Shown here: one piece after another, positions 1 to 7,363 of the stretch
Layout: each line of letters begins with the position of its first letter
Numbering within the stretch: the first letter of the stretch is position 1
Assembly (NCBI RefSeq): GCF_000239815.1
Contig: NZ_CAFK01000038.1
Coordinates: forward strand, 1 to 49,161
Source: Bradyrhizobium sp. STM 3843
Lineage (GTDB): Bacteria > Pseudomonadota > Alphaproteobacteria > Rhizobiales > Xanthobacteraceae
Direction: 5' to 3'
DNA: 49,161 nt
Made by a program: the position numbers and the translations under genes
The notes under the pieces: model-generated
Databases searched by the model: none
Seen by the model: the letters and a program-made list of their open reading frames with translations, nothing else
What the model was told of the DNA's origin: nothing

Positions 1-57
1 GGAGGGGAGCTCACTGAGTACGCGGCGACTGCGTCGCCCGATCAGAGCCGTCGTTAG
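1..57 (+). CDS. pqqC: PqqC C-terminal tail (partial)
   Basis: An open frame enters at base 1 and stops at TAG 55-57, giving only 18 residues, which is too few to recognise on their own. The call rests on position. It lies 9 bases before pqqD on the same strand, and pqqC, the cofactor-free oxidase of the last PQQ step, precedes pqqD in the usual pqqABCDE order. The gene begins left of the window. Confidence 0.55.
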   Translation, partial: GGELTEYAATASPDQSRR

Positions 58-66
58 GACACCACC

Positions 67-375
67 ATGGCCCAGCGTCACATCCAAGTCGCCGAAACCA
101 GCCGCGTGGCGCTGCCGCGGCATACCAAGCTGAGGTATGACGAGACGCGGCAGGTGTGGGTGATCCTCGCGCCCGAACGCGTGCTCGCACCGGACGAGAT
201 CGCAGTCGAGGTGCTCCAGCTTTGCGACGGCGTGCGCGACGTCGCCGGAATCGTGGACGAACTCGCCGCCAAATATGCCGCCCCGCGCGACACCATCGCG
301 ACCGATGTGGTCGCCATGTTGCAGGACCTCGCCGACAAGGGATTTCTGACCGAGGTTCGGGAGAAGACCTCATGA
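67..375 (+). CDS. pqqD: PqqD, PqqA-binding peptide chaperone
   Basis: This 102-residue protein has the usual PqqD length. The central stretch ILAPERVLAPDEIAVEVL, followed by CDGVRDVAGIVDELAAKY, is characteristic of the winged-helix PqqD fold (RiPP recognition element). By family knowledge PqqD binds the precursor peptide PqqA and presents it to the radical SAM enzyme PqqE. ATG 67 directly follows the short spacer after the preceding stop. The TGA overlaps the pqqE start (ATGA at 372-375), so pqqD and pqqE are probably translationally coupled. The precursor gene pqqA and pqqB lie outside the window to the left. Confidence 0.95.
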   Translation: MAQRHIQVAETSRVALPRHTKLRYDETRQVWVILAPERVLAPDEIAVEVLQLCDGVRDVAGIVDELAAKYAAPRDTIATDVVAMLQDLADKGFLTEVREKTS

Positions 376-1598
376 CCGAACTCACCGACACAAAGCCGCA
401 GGCCGACGGCAATGACGGGTTGGCCGTCCTCGAGCGCCGTGGCTCGGTCGCCGAGACCTATGGCATTCCGCTTGCCGTGCTGGCCGAGCTGACCCATCGC
501 TGCCCGCTGCAATGCCCCTATTGCTCCAATCCGCTGGAGCTCGACCGCGCCGGCCAGGAGCTCACCACCGCGGAATGGAAGAAGGTGCTGTCCGAGCTCG
601 CCGAGATCGGCGTGCTGCAGGTGCATTTTTCCGGCGGCGAGCCCACCGCACGCAAGGACCTGGTCGAGCTGGTACAGCATGCCAATGATGTCGGGCTCTA
701 CACCAACCTGATCACATCGGCCGTGCTGTTGACGCGCGAGCGTCTCCAAGCCTTGGCGGATGCCGGGCTCTGCCACGTCCAGATCAGTTTCCAGGCCACC
801 GAGGCCGAGCTTGCCGACCGCGTCGGCGGCCATCGCGGCGGTCACGCCAAGAAGCTCGAAGTGGCCCGCTGGACGCGTGAGCTCGATCTGCCGCTCACCG
901 TGAATGCGGTGATGCACCGGCAGAACCTGCATCAGCTCCCGGAGATGATCCAGATGGCGGTCGATCTCGACGCCGACAGGCTCGAGGTTGCGAACGTGCA
1001 ATATTACGGCTGGGCCTTGAAGAACCGCGCCAGCCTGATGCCGACCTACGCTCAGCTCGAGGAGACCGATCGCCTGGTCGCCGAGGCCCGCGAACGGCTC
1101 AAGGGCACCCTCACCATCGACTATGTGGTGCCGGACTACTACGCGCTGCGGCCGAAGAAGTGCATGGGCGGCTGGGGCCGGCAATTCTTCAACATCTCGC
1201 CATCCGGCAAGATCCTGCCCTGCCATGCCGCCGAGAGCATCACGGGCCTCGAATTCGAGTCGGTGCGCTCGAATCATTCGATCGCCTGGATCTGGCAGAA
1301 CTCGGAAGCCTTCAACCGCTATCGCGGCACCGGCTGGATGAAGGAGCCGTGCAAATCCTGCGAATTCCGCGAGGTCGATTTCGGCGGCTGCCGCTGCCAG
1401 GCCTTTGCGCTGACCGGGGACGCCGGCAACACCGACCCGGCCTGCACTCTTTCGCCGCTGCATGAGCGCATCTTCAAGCAGGCGGAGGCCGACGCGGCGT
1501 CCGGCCAGGACCGCTTCCTGTATCGCAACTTCGCCGGCGGCAGCTGGGAAGGCGGTGCTCAGGACGGCGAGGCGGCCGAGCGCGACCACAATGCCTGA
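372..1598 (+). CDS. pqqE: PqqE, radical SAM PqqA Glu-Tyr cross-linking enzyme
   Basis: This 408-residue radical SAM protein installs the Glu-Tyr carbon-carbon bond in PqqA, the first committed step of PQQ synthesis. The radical SAM motif CPLQCPYC supplies C44, C48 and C51. HFSGGEPTARKDL follows as the SAM-binding GGE segment. The C-terminal SPASM-type cysteine region includes KKCMGGWGRQ, ILPCHAAES, CKSCEFREVDFGGCRCQAF and TDPAC, which bind the auxiliary Fe-S clusters. The frame is open further upstream (to about 156), but ATG 372, overlapping the pqqD stop, gives the normal family length. Its TGA lies inside the start of the next gene, an 8-base overlap. Confidence 0.96.
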   Translation: MTELTDTKPQADGNDGLAVLERRGSVAETYGIPLAVLAELTHRCPLQCPYCSNPLELDRAGQELTTAEWKKVLSELAEIGVLQVHFSGGEPTARKDLVELVQHANDVGLYTNLITSAVLLTRERLQALADAGLCHVQISFQATEAELADRVGGHRGGHAKKLEVARWTRELDLPLTVNAVMHRQNLHQLPEMIQMAVDLDADRLEVANVQYYGWALKNRASLMPTYAQLEETDRLVAEARERLKGTLTIDYVVPDYYALRPKKCMGGWGRQFFNISPSGKILPCHAAESITGLEFESVRSNHSIAWIWQNSEAFNRYRGTGWMKEPCKSCEFREVDFGGCRCQAFALTGDAGNTDPACTLSPLHERIFKQAEADAASGQDRFLYRNFAGGSWEGGAQDGEAAERDHNA

Positions 1599-2580
1599 CG
1601 CCGAAGCAGGCAAGCCTTCGGCGCGGCGCGCCGATCCATTCGCTCCACTGACTTCGGAATGGCTCGGCGTCTCCGGCGGCCACGAAATCTATGTCGAGAG
1701 CATCGGCCGCGACGGCGGCATTCCCGCGGTCTATCTGCACGGCGGCCCCGGCTCCGGCTGCCAGCCGGATCATCGGCGGCTGTTCGATCCCGAGCGCTTC
1801 CATGCCGTGCTGTTCGATCAGCGTGGCGCCGGGCGCAGCCGGCCGGCGCGCAGCCGTGAGAGCAACACCCTGCCCGACCTGATCGCCGACATGGAGCTGA
1901 TCCGGGAAAAGTTCGGTTTTGCGCGCTGGATCGTGGTCGGCGGCTCCTGGGGCGCGACCCTGGCGCTGGCCTATGCGCAGGCGCATCCGACCCACGTTGC
2001 CGGCCTAGTGCTGCGCGCAACCTTTCTCGGCACCCGCGCCGAGGTCGAGACTGCATTCGACGACACGCTGGCGCGGTTCCATCCCGCGCTCCATCGCGAC
2101 TTCCTCGACGTGCTTCCCGAGGCCGAGCGCGGTTCGCCCTGTGCTGCCTATTGGCGGCGTATCCTCGATCCGGATCCTGCGATCCACGGGCCGGCCGCGC
2201 GCGCCTGGCACGACACCGAGCGCGCGCTCTCGGAAGTGAGGCCGTCCCGCGTCGGGCTGGACAAGGCCGCGCTGCAAGCCGGCGGGCCGCTTCCGGCGAC
2301 CCCGTTCATGGAGGCGCATTACTTCCACAACGATTGCTTCATGGCGCCGGAGCAATTGCTGCGCGAGGCCGGCCGGCTCGCCGGCATCCCCGGCATCATC
2401 GTGCAGGGGCGCTTCGACCTGCTCTGCCCGCCCGCCACCTCGGCCGCGCTCGCGCAAACCTGGCGCGAGGCCGAAATCCGTGTCGTCGAAGCCGCAGGTC
2501 ACAATCTTTATGATCCCGGCATCCGCGATGCCGTGATGAAAGCGATCGCGGATATGGCGTCGCGCGCGACGGCGCCTTAA
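1591..2580 (+). CDS. Proline iminopeptidase-like alpha/beta hydrolase coupled to pqqE
   Basis: A 329-residue alpha/beta hydrolase of the prolyl aminopeptidase (S33) type. The oxyanion motif HGGPGSG starts at H50. FDQRGAGRSRP lies near 75-85. The nucleophile elbow is GGSWGATLALAYAQ with S119. GRFDLLCPP gives the acid and GHNLYDPG the catalytic His. All three triad positions are present, so it should be an active serine hydrolase. ATG 1591 overlaps the end of pqqE by 8 bases, so it is in the same transcript and probably translationally coupled. Family members release N-terminal proline or act as amidases/esterases. A role in trimming the cross-linked PqqA peptide is my inference from position only. 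A long palindrome follows the gene. Confidence 0.85.
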   Translation: MPDAEAGKPSARRADPFAPLTSEWLGVSGGHEIYVESIGRDGGIPAVYLHGGPGSGCQPDHRRLFDPERFHAVLFDQRGAGRSRPARSRESNTLPDLIADMELIREKFGFARWIVVGGSWGATLALAYAQAHPTHVAGLVLRATFLGTRAEVETAFDDTLARFHPALHRDFLDVLPEAERGSPCAAYWRRILDPDPAIHGPAARAWHDTERALSEVRPSRVGLDKAALQAGGPLPATPFMEAHYFHNDCFMAPEQLLREAGRLAGIPGIIVQGRFDLLCPPATSAALAQTWREAEIRVVEAAGHNLYDPGIRDAVMKAIADMASRATAP

Positions 2581-2594
2581 ACACCTGCCTTCAT

Positions 2595-2706
2595 CTCCTC
2601 ATCCTGAGGAGCCATGCGCAGCATGGCGTCTCGAAGGATGAGGCCCCGATATAGCCGGGCCTCATGGTTCGAGACGCGCCTGAAGGCGCTCCTCACCATG
2701 AGGAGC
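2595..2706. repeat. Long interspersed intergenic palindrome (Bradyrhizobium type)
   Basis: The arms CTCATCCTGAGGAGC (left) and GCTCCTCACCATGAG (right) pair with two mismatches. The inner arms GGCGTCTCGAAGGATGAGG and CCTCATGGTTCGAGACGC also pair. The whole can fold into one hairpin of about 110 bases. It sits between the hydrolase stop and the next gene, as this abundant Bradyrhizobium/Rhodopseudomonas repeat typically does. It may end transcription of the pqq operon. Confidence 0.8.
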
Positions 2707-2729
2707 GAACCGCCAAAGGAAACCTCCAA

Positions 2730-3398
2730 ATGCCCATCGCCGGAAAAGGCATGCTGCTGACGTCGATGGACATCAACGCGTCGGACGAAGCCGATTTCAA
2801 CCGCTGGTACGACCGCGAGCATCTGGAAGAGCGGGTCGCGATCGACGGCTTCATCGAGGCGCGCCGCTATGTCGCCGAGCAGGCCAGCCCGAAATATCTC
2901 TGCCTCTATTCGACGGAGACGATCGAGGTTCTCGACAGCGCAGCCTATCGCGCACGGCTCGGCGCCCCGACCGAATGGTCGAAGGCGACGATGGCGCAAT
3001 TCAAGAACATGATCCGATCCGTGGCGCGGATCACGATCTCCAAAGGCACCGGCCGCGGCGCTGTGCTCGGCGTGATCCGGCTGCGCCCGAAGGCAGGACA
3101 GGACGAGGCTTTGCGACGCGCCTTGCAGGTCGAGCTCGATCCGGCCGATCTCGACGGCATCATCTCGATGCACCTCTTGGAAGGCGACGCTGCGCTTTCC
3201 GGACCGACAGCCGAACTGCCCATCACCGCACGCGGCGTCGACTGGTTCGTCCTGATCGACGGCACCGAGAGCCATGCCATCGCCACGCTGATGACGACGC
3301 GCTTTGCCGCCATCGACGGACCATTGGCGACCCAGATTTCGGTCGGGATTTACCGCCTGATGTGGGACTTGAGCCGCGCCGACATCACGCAAAGCTGA
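2730..3398 (+). CDS. Hypothetical protein with dimeric alpha/beta-barrel-like N-terminal half
   Basis: A 222-residue cytosolic protein with no signal or membrane segment. Near residues 20-45 it carries FNRWYDREHLEERVAIDGF followed by IEARRYV. This W-Y-x-x-E-H-L pattern is seen in DUF4286 and other dimeric ferredoxin-like alpha/beta barrel proteins. The second half (from about residue 105, GAVLGVIRLRPKAGQDEAL) looks like a second, diverged copy of the same fold. ATG 2730 follows AAAGGAAACC, a usable ribosome site. It is separated from the pqq operon by a palindrome and from the next operon by 345 bases, so it appears monocistronic. Function unknown. Confidence 0.75.
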   Translation: MPIAGKGMLLTSMDINASDEADFNRWYDREHLEERVAIDGFIEARRYVAEQASPKYLCLYSTETIEVLDSAAYRARLGAPTEWSKATMAQFKNMIRSVARITISKGTGRGAVLGVIRLRPKAGQDEALRRALQVELDPADLDGIISMHLLEGDAALSGPTAELPITARGVDWFVLIDGTESHAIATLMTTRFAAIDGPLATQISVGIYRLMWDLSRADITQS

Positions 3399-3743
3399 TT
3401 TCGCGTTGTGATGGATCAATGACGTCAAGCCGATAGCAGCGCAGTGTTCGCTGCGGTGCGGCATATCGTGCAGAGAGACGTGGCGGCAGAGCGGCACAAG
3501 TGCGGCGCAGCACGAGCGCCGCAGCATGCCTGTTTGCGCAAATTTGCCTTTGTGCCCGCCTTGGAATGGCTCTAGTCTAATAGGACAATCATATTGAGCC
3601 ATTTCAAAAACAGAAGGGCGGCAGCGAGAGCATGACGACCGGAAAAGCAGGTCACGGCCTGCGATCCGTCTGAGCTCAACAGCTAGTCACCCTCAGGTCA
3701 GGAAGGCCGCGCGCTCGTGGTTCATCGCGCGGACAGGGTAGGA
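3399..3743. other. Intergenic region with candidate promoter/operator of the oxidoreductase operon
   Basis: No gene is seen in these 345 bases apart from a 13-codon ORF (ATG 3632 to TGA 3673) of doubtful value. Overlapping small palindromes TTTGCGCAAA and GCAAATTTGC lie near 3533-3547. Next comes TTGGAA at 3561-3566, then 17 bases, then GACAAT, a weak sigma70-like pair. The spacer region is framed by the inverted repeat TGGCTC (3567-3572) and GAGCCA (3596-3601). These look like an operator-promoter unit for the downstream operon, but no regulator can be named. Confidence 0.4.
3567..3601 (+). promoter_or_regulatory. Inverted repeat TGGCTC-N23-GAGCCA overlapping a weak promoter
   Basis: Perfect 6-base arms flank an AT-rich core that contains the candidate -10. 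An AT-rich core in otherwise GC-rich DNA about 145 bases before a strong operon suggests a regulatory site. Neither the spacing nor the arms match an operator I recognise. Confidence 0.25.
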
Positions 3744-5543
3744 ATGAAACCGACTGATATTTCGGCCCCCGACTACTTTCACAAAGTGGTCGATTGCCAA
3801 TGGGCCTGTCCCGCACACACCCCCGTCCCGGAATATATCCGACTGATCGCCGAGGGTCGCTACAGCGATGCCTACATGATCAATTGGAAATCGAATGTGT
3901 TTCCGGGCATTCTCGGGCGCACCTGCGACCGTCCATGCGAGCCGGCGTGCCGGCGCGGCCGCGTCGAGGACAGTCCGGTGGCGATCTGCCGCTTGAAGCG
4001 CGTCGCCGCCGACTTCAAGGACGACGTGAAGCAGCGCATGCCGCGACCCGTGCCGAAAAACGGCAAGCGCATCGCGCTGGTCGGTGGCGGGCCCGCCTCG
4101 CTGACGGTGGCGCGCGATCTCGCCCCGCTCGGCTATCAGTGCACGGTGTTCGATGCCGACCCCCAGCCCGGCGGCATGATGCGCTCGCAGATCCCGAAAT
4201 TCCGTCTGCCCGACAGCGTTGTCGACGAAGAGACGGACTACATCCTGAAGCTCGGCGTCGAGTTCAAAGGCGGCCACCGCATCGACAGCCTGAAGGAACT
4301 GCTTGCGGACAAGTATGACGCTGTTTTCATCGGCTCCGGTGCGCCGCGCGGCCGCGAGCTCGATGTTCCCGGGCGGAAGGAAGCCGCCGCCAACGTTCAT
4401 ATTGGCATCGAATGGCTCGCCAGCGTCTCGTTCGGCCATACCGACAAGATCGGCAAACGCGTGATCGTGCTCGGCGGCGGCAACACCGCGATGGATTGCT
4501 GCCGCACCGCGCGCCGGCTCGGCGGCACCGACGTCAAAGTGATCGTGCGCTCCGGCTTCGAGGAGATGAAGGCGTCTCCCTGGGAGAAGGACGACGCCAT
4601 GCATGAGGATATCCCGATCCTCAATTATCTGGTGCCTGTCGCGTTCAATCATGACAATGGCAAGCTCACCGGCGTGACCTTCCAGAAGGTCCGCGCCGAA
4701 TATGACGCCAAGGGTCGCCGCAACCTGGTGCCTTCAGGCGAGCCGGACCAGACGTTTGCATGCGACGACGTGCTGGTCGCGGTCGGCCAGGAGAACGCAT
4801 TCCCGTGGATCGAGCCGGATTGCGGCATCGAATTCGACAAATGGCACATGCCGGTGGTCGATCCCAAGACGTTCGCCTCGACCAACCCGAAGGTGTTCTT
4901 CGGCGGAGACGCTGCATTCGGCCCGAAGAACATCATCTGGGCGGTCGCGCATGGACATGACGCTGCGCTGTCCATCCATCGCATGCTCTCCGGCGAGGAC
5001 ATCGCCGAGCGGCCATTGCCCGAGGTGCACGTCACCTCGCAGAAGATGGGCATCCACGAATGGAGCTATGACAACGACATCTCGCCCGACCAGCGCTACA
5101 AGGTCCCGCATCGCGACAAGGTGGTGGCGCTCAAGGATATCCGCGCCGAGGTCGAGCTGGGCTACGACGTCAAGCTTGCGCTCGGCGAGGCGCATCGCTG
5201 CCTGAACTGCGACGTGCAGACGGTGTTCTCGAACACGCTCTGCATCGAGTGTGATGCCTGCGTCGACATCTGTCCGATGGACTGCATCACCTTCACGCAG
5301 AACGGCGAGGAGGCCGATATCCGGCAGCGGCTGAAGGCGCCGTCACCACATCCGGACCAGAGCCTCTACGTGTCGAGCGATCTGAAGACCGGCCGCGTGA
5401 TGGTGAAGGACGAGGACGTCTGTCTCCATTGCGGCCTGTGCGCCGAACGCTGCCCCACCGGTGCGTGGGACATGCAGAAATATTTCATCGAGATGACTCA
5501 CGCAGGTAACGCATGCCCCAGCAAGCGCCGCTCAGCAGCGTAA
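3744..5543 (+). CDS. GltD-like FAD/NAD(P)/Fe-S electron-transfer subunit of a 2-oxoacid oxidoreductase
   Basis: A 599-residue cytosolic flavoprotein. The N-terminal Fer4_20-type domain has C18, C22, C61, C65 and C69 (CQWACPAHTPV, CDRPCEPACRRG), as in the glutamate synthase small subunit. An FAD site follows around residue 112 (LVGGGPASLTVARDL), and an NAD(P) site around 240 (VLGGGNTAMDCC). The C-terminus adds a two-cluster ferredoxin: CIECDACVDICP from C500 and CLHCGLCAERCP from C560. The stop overlaps the following alpha-subunit gene by 31 bases. It therefore most likely moves electrons between a 2-oxoacid:ferredoxin oxidoreductase core and NAD(P)H, rather than making glutamate; no glutamate synthase large subunit is nearby. 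A GTG at 3717 would add nine residues. I chose ATG 3744 because it gives the cleaner N-terminus. Confidence 0.85.
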   Translation: MKPTDISAPDYFHKVVDCQWACPAHTPVPEYIRLIAEGRYSDAYMINWKSNVFPGILGRTCDRPCEPACRRGRVEDSPVAICRLKRVAADFKDDVKQRMPRPVPKNGKRIALVGGGPASLTVARDLAPLGYQCTVFDADPQPGGMMRSQIPKFRLPDSVVDEETDYILKLGVEFKGGHRIDSLKELLADKYDAVFIGSGAPRGRELDVPGRKEAAANVHIGIEWLASVSFGHTDKIGKRVIVLGGGNTAMDCCRTARRLGGTDVKVIVRSGFEEMKASPWEKDDAMHEDIPILNYLVPVAFNHDNGKLTGVTFQKVRAEYDAKGRRNLVPSGEPDQTFACDDVLVAVGQENAFPWIEPDCGIEFDKWHMPVVDPKTFASTNPKVFFGGDAAFGPKNIIWAVAHGHDAALSIHRMLSGEDIAERPLPEVHVTSQKMGIHEWSYDNDISPDQRYKVPHRDKVVALKDIRAEVELGYDVKLALGEAHRCLNCDVQTVFSNTLCIECDACVDICPMDCITFTQNGEEADIRQRLKAPSPHPDQSLYVSSDLKTGRVMVKDEDVCLHCGLCAERCPTGAWDMQKYFIEMTHAGNACPSKRRSAA

Positions 5544-7363
5544 ACGACTTCGTCGTTCGCTTCGCCAACGTCAACGGCTCGGGGTCGGCAAGCGCCAACG
5601 AGCTGTTCGCCCGCGCCGTGCTGCGCCATGGCGTGCCGGTCAGCCCGCGCAACATCTTCCCGTCCAACATCCAGGGGCTGCCGACCTGGTACGAGGTCCG
5701 GGTCACCGAGGCCGGCCATCTCGGCGCCCGTGGTGGCGGCACCGACCTGATGGTCGCGATGAATCCGCAGACCTGGGACAAGGACGTCGCCGGCATCGTG
5801 CCGGGCGGCTATCTGTTCTACGATTCCACCAAGCCGATGCCGTCGACGAAATTCCGCGGCGACATCACCGTCATCGGCGTGCCGCTGACCGCGATCACCA
5901 ACTCGACCTACACCGATCCGCGCCAGCGGCAGTTGTTCAAGAACATCATCTATCTCGGCGCGCTCTGCGCGCTGCTCGACATGGACCCCAAGCTGATCGA
6001 GCAGCTGATCGGCGAGCAATACAAGGGCAAGGAGAAGCTCCTGTCCTCGAACGTGCATGCGCTGCATCTCGGACGCGACTGGGCGCTGCAGAACCTGAAA
6101 TGCCCGATCGGCCTGCGCATCAGGAAAGCCGACAAGGTCGGCGACCGCATCTTCATCGAAGGCAACAACGCAGCCGCGCTCGGCGCGGTCTATGGCGGGG
6201 CCACCGTCTGCGCGTGGTACCCGATCACACCGTCCTCCTCGCTGGCGGAGGCCTTCGGCAATCACTGCAAGAAGCTGCGGCACGATCCCAAAACGGGCAA
6301 GGCCAGATATGCCATCGTGCAGACCGAAGACGAATTGGCGTCGATCGGCGTCGTGATCGGCGCCTCCTGGAACGGCGCGCGCGCCTTCACCACGACCTCC
6401 GGCCCGGGCATTTCCCTGATGACCGAGTTCATCGGACTGTCTTATTTCGCCGAGATCCCGGCCGTGATCATGAATGTGCAGCGTGCCGGCCCGTCGACGG
6501 GCATGCCGACCCGCACCCAGCAATGCGACGTCATCGCCTGCGCCTATGCCTCGCATGGCGACACCAAGCATGTCCTGCTATTCCCGGAAGATCCGGCCGA
6601 AGCCTTCGAGTTCGCGGCAACCGCCTTCGATCTCGCCGAGCGGCTGCAGACCGTGATCTTCCTCATGCTCGATCTCGACATCGGCATGAACCAGCGGCTG
6701 TGCCGGCCGCTGAAATGGGACGATGCGCGGCAGTATGACCGCGGCAAGATCATGACCGCCGAGATGCTGGACGAGGGCCGCGATTTCGGCCGTTATCTCG
6801 ACGTCGACGGCGACGGCATCCCGTATCGGACCTATCCCGGCACGCACCCGACCAAGGGCTCCTACTTCACCCGCGGCACCTCGCGCGACCGCTACGCCAG
6901 ATATTCCGAGGAAGGCGCCGTCTACGCCGACAACATGCAACGGCTGATCCGCAAATTCGAAACCGCCCAGGATCTGGTGCCGCGGCCGCTGCAGGCCAAC
7001 GCCGCCAAGCCGACCCGCTATGGCGTGATCTATTTCGGTTCGACGGCGCCGGCGATGGACGAGGCGATCGAGCTTCTCGAAGCCCGCGGCCACCTGCTCG
7101 ATCGGCTGCGCATTCGCGCCTTCCCGTTCCATTCGAGCGTGGCGAGCTTCCTCGCCGAGCACGACTTCGTCTATGTGGTCGAGCAGAACCGCGACGCGCA
7201 GCTACGCCAGCTGATCGTCAACGAGAACGGCATCGATCCGGTCCGGCTGGTCCCGATCCTGCATTACGACGGCACGCCGATCACCGCGCGCTTCATTGCG
7301 GACGCGATCGGCGATCACCAGGATCACCTCAAAGTCACACCGCTGCGCAAGGCCGTGTCATGA
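5513..7363 (+). CDS. korA: 2-oxoacid:acceptor oxidoreductase, fused gamma-alpha subunit
   Basis: A 616-residue protein joining the gamma domain (about 12-200, GSASANELFARAVLRHG and RVTEAGHLGARGGGTD) to the pyrimidine-binding alpha domain. The alpha domain has YPITPSSSLAEAF from Y236, TTSGPGISLMTEF around 297-309, and QRAGPSTGMPTRTQQ. These are hallmarks of the 2-oxoglutarate/pyruvate:ferredoxin oxidoreductase family, which oxidatively decarboxylates a 2-oxoacid to acyl-CoA. Its start lies within the end of the flavoprotein gene, and its stop overlaps the beta subunit by 4 bases (ATGA), so the three are co-translated. The KorA label follows the family; the substrate (2-oxoglutarate or another 2-oxoacid) cannot be fixed from sequence. 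Confidence 0.88.
   Translation: MPQQAPLSSVNDFVVRFANVNGSGSASANELFARAVLRHGVPVSPRNIFPSNIQGLPTWYEVRVTEAGHLGARGGGTDLMVAMNPQTWDKDVAGIVPGGYLFYDSTKPMPSTKFRGDITVIGVPLTAITNSTYTDPRQRQLFKNIIYLGALCALLDMDPKLIEQLIGEQYKGKEKLLSSNVHALHLGRDWALQNLKCPIGLRIRKADKVGDRIFIEGNNAAALGAVYGGATVCAWYPITPSSSLAEAFGNHCKKLRHDPKTGKARYAIVQTEDELASIGVVIGASWNGARAFTTTSGPGISLMTEFIGLSYFAEIPAVIMNVQRAGPSTGMPTRTQQCDVIACAYASHGDTKHVLLFPEDPAEAFEFAATAFDLAERLQTVIFLMLDLDIGMNQRLCRPLKWDDARQYDRGKIMTAEMLDEGRDFGRYLDVDGDGIPYRTYPGTHPTKGSYFTRGTSRDRYARYSEEGAVYADNMQRLIRKFETAQDLVPRPLQANAAKPTRYGVIYFGSTAPAMDEAIELLEARGHLLDRLRIRAFPFHSSVASFLAEHDFVYVVEQNRDAQLRQLIVNENGIDPVRLVPILHYDGTPITARFIADAIGDHQDHLKVTPLRKAVS

Noticed and set aside
3632..3673. 13-codon ORF in the leader of the oxidoreductase operon
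   Set aside because: There is no convincing ribosome site and no run of a regulatory amino acid, so attenuation cannot be argued.
3744..5543. Calling the flavoprotein a glutamate synthase small subunit (gltD)
   Set aside because: It has an added two-cluster ferredoxin tail and overlaps 2-oxoacid oxidoreductase genes, and no gltB is present.
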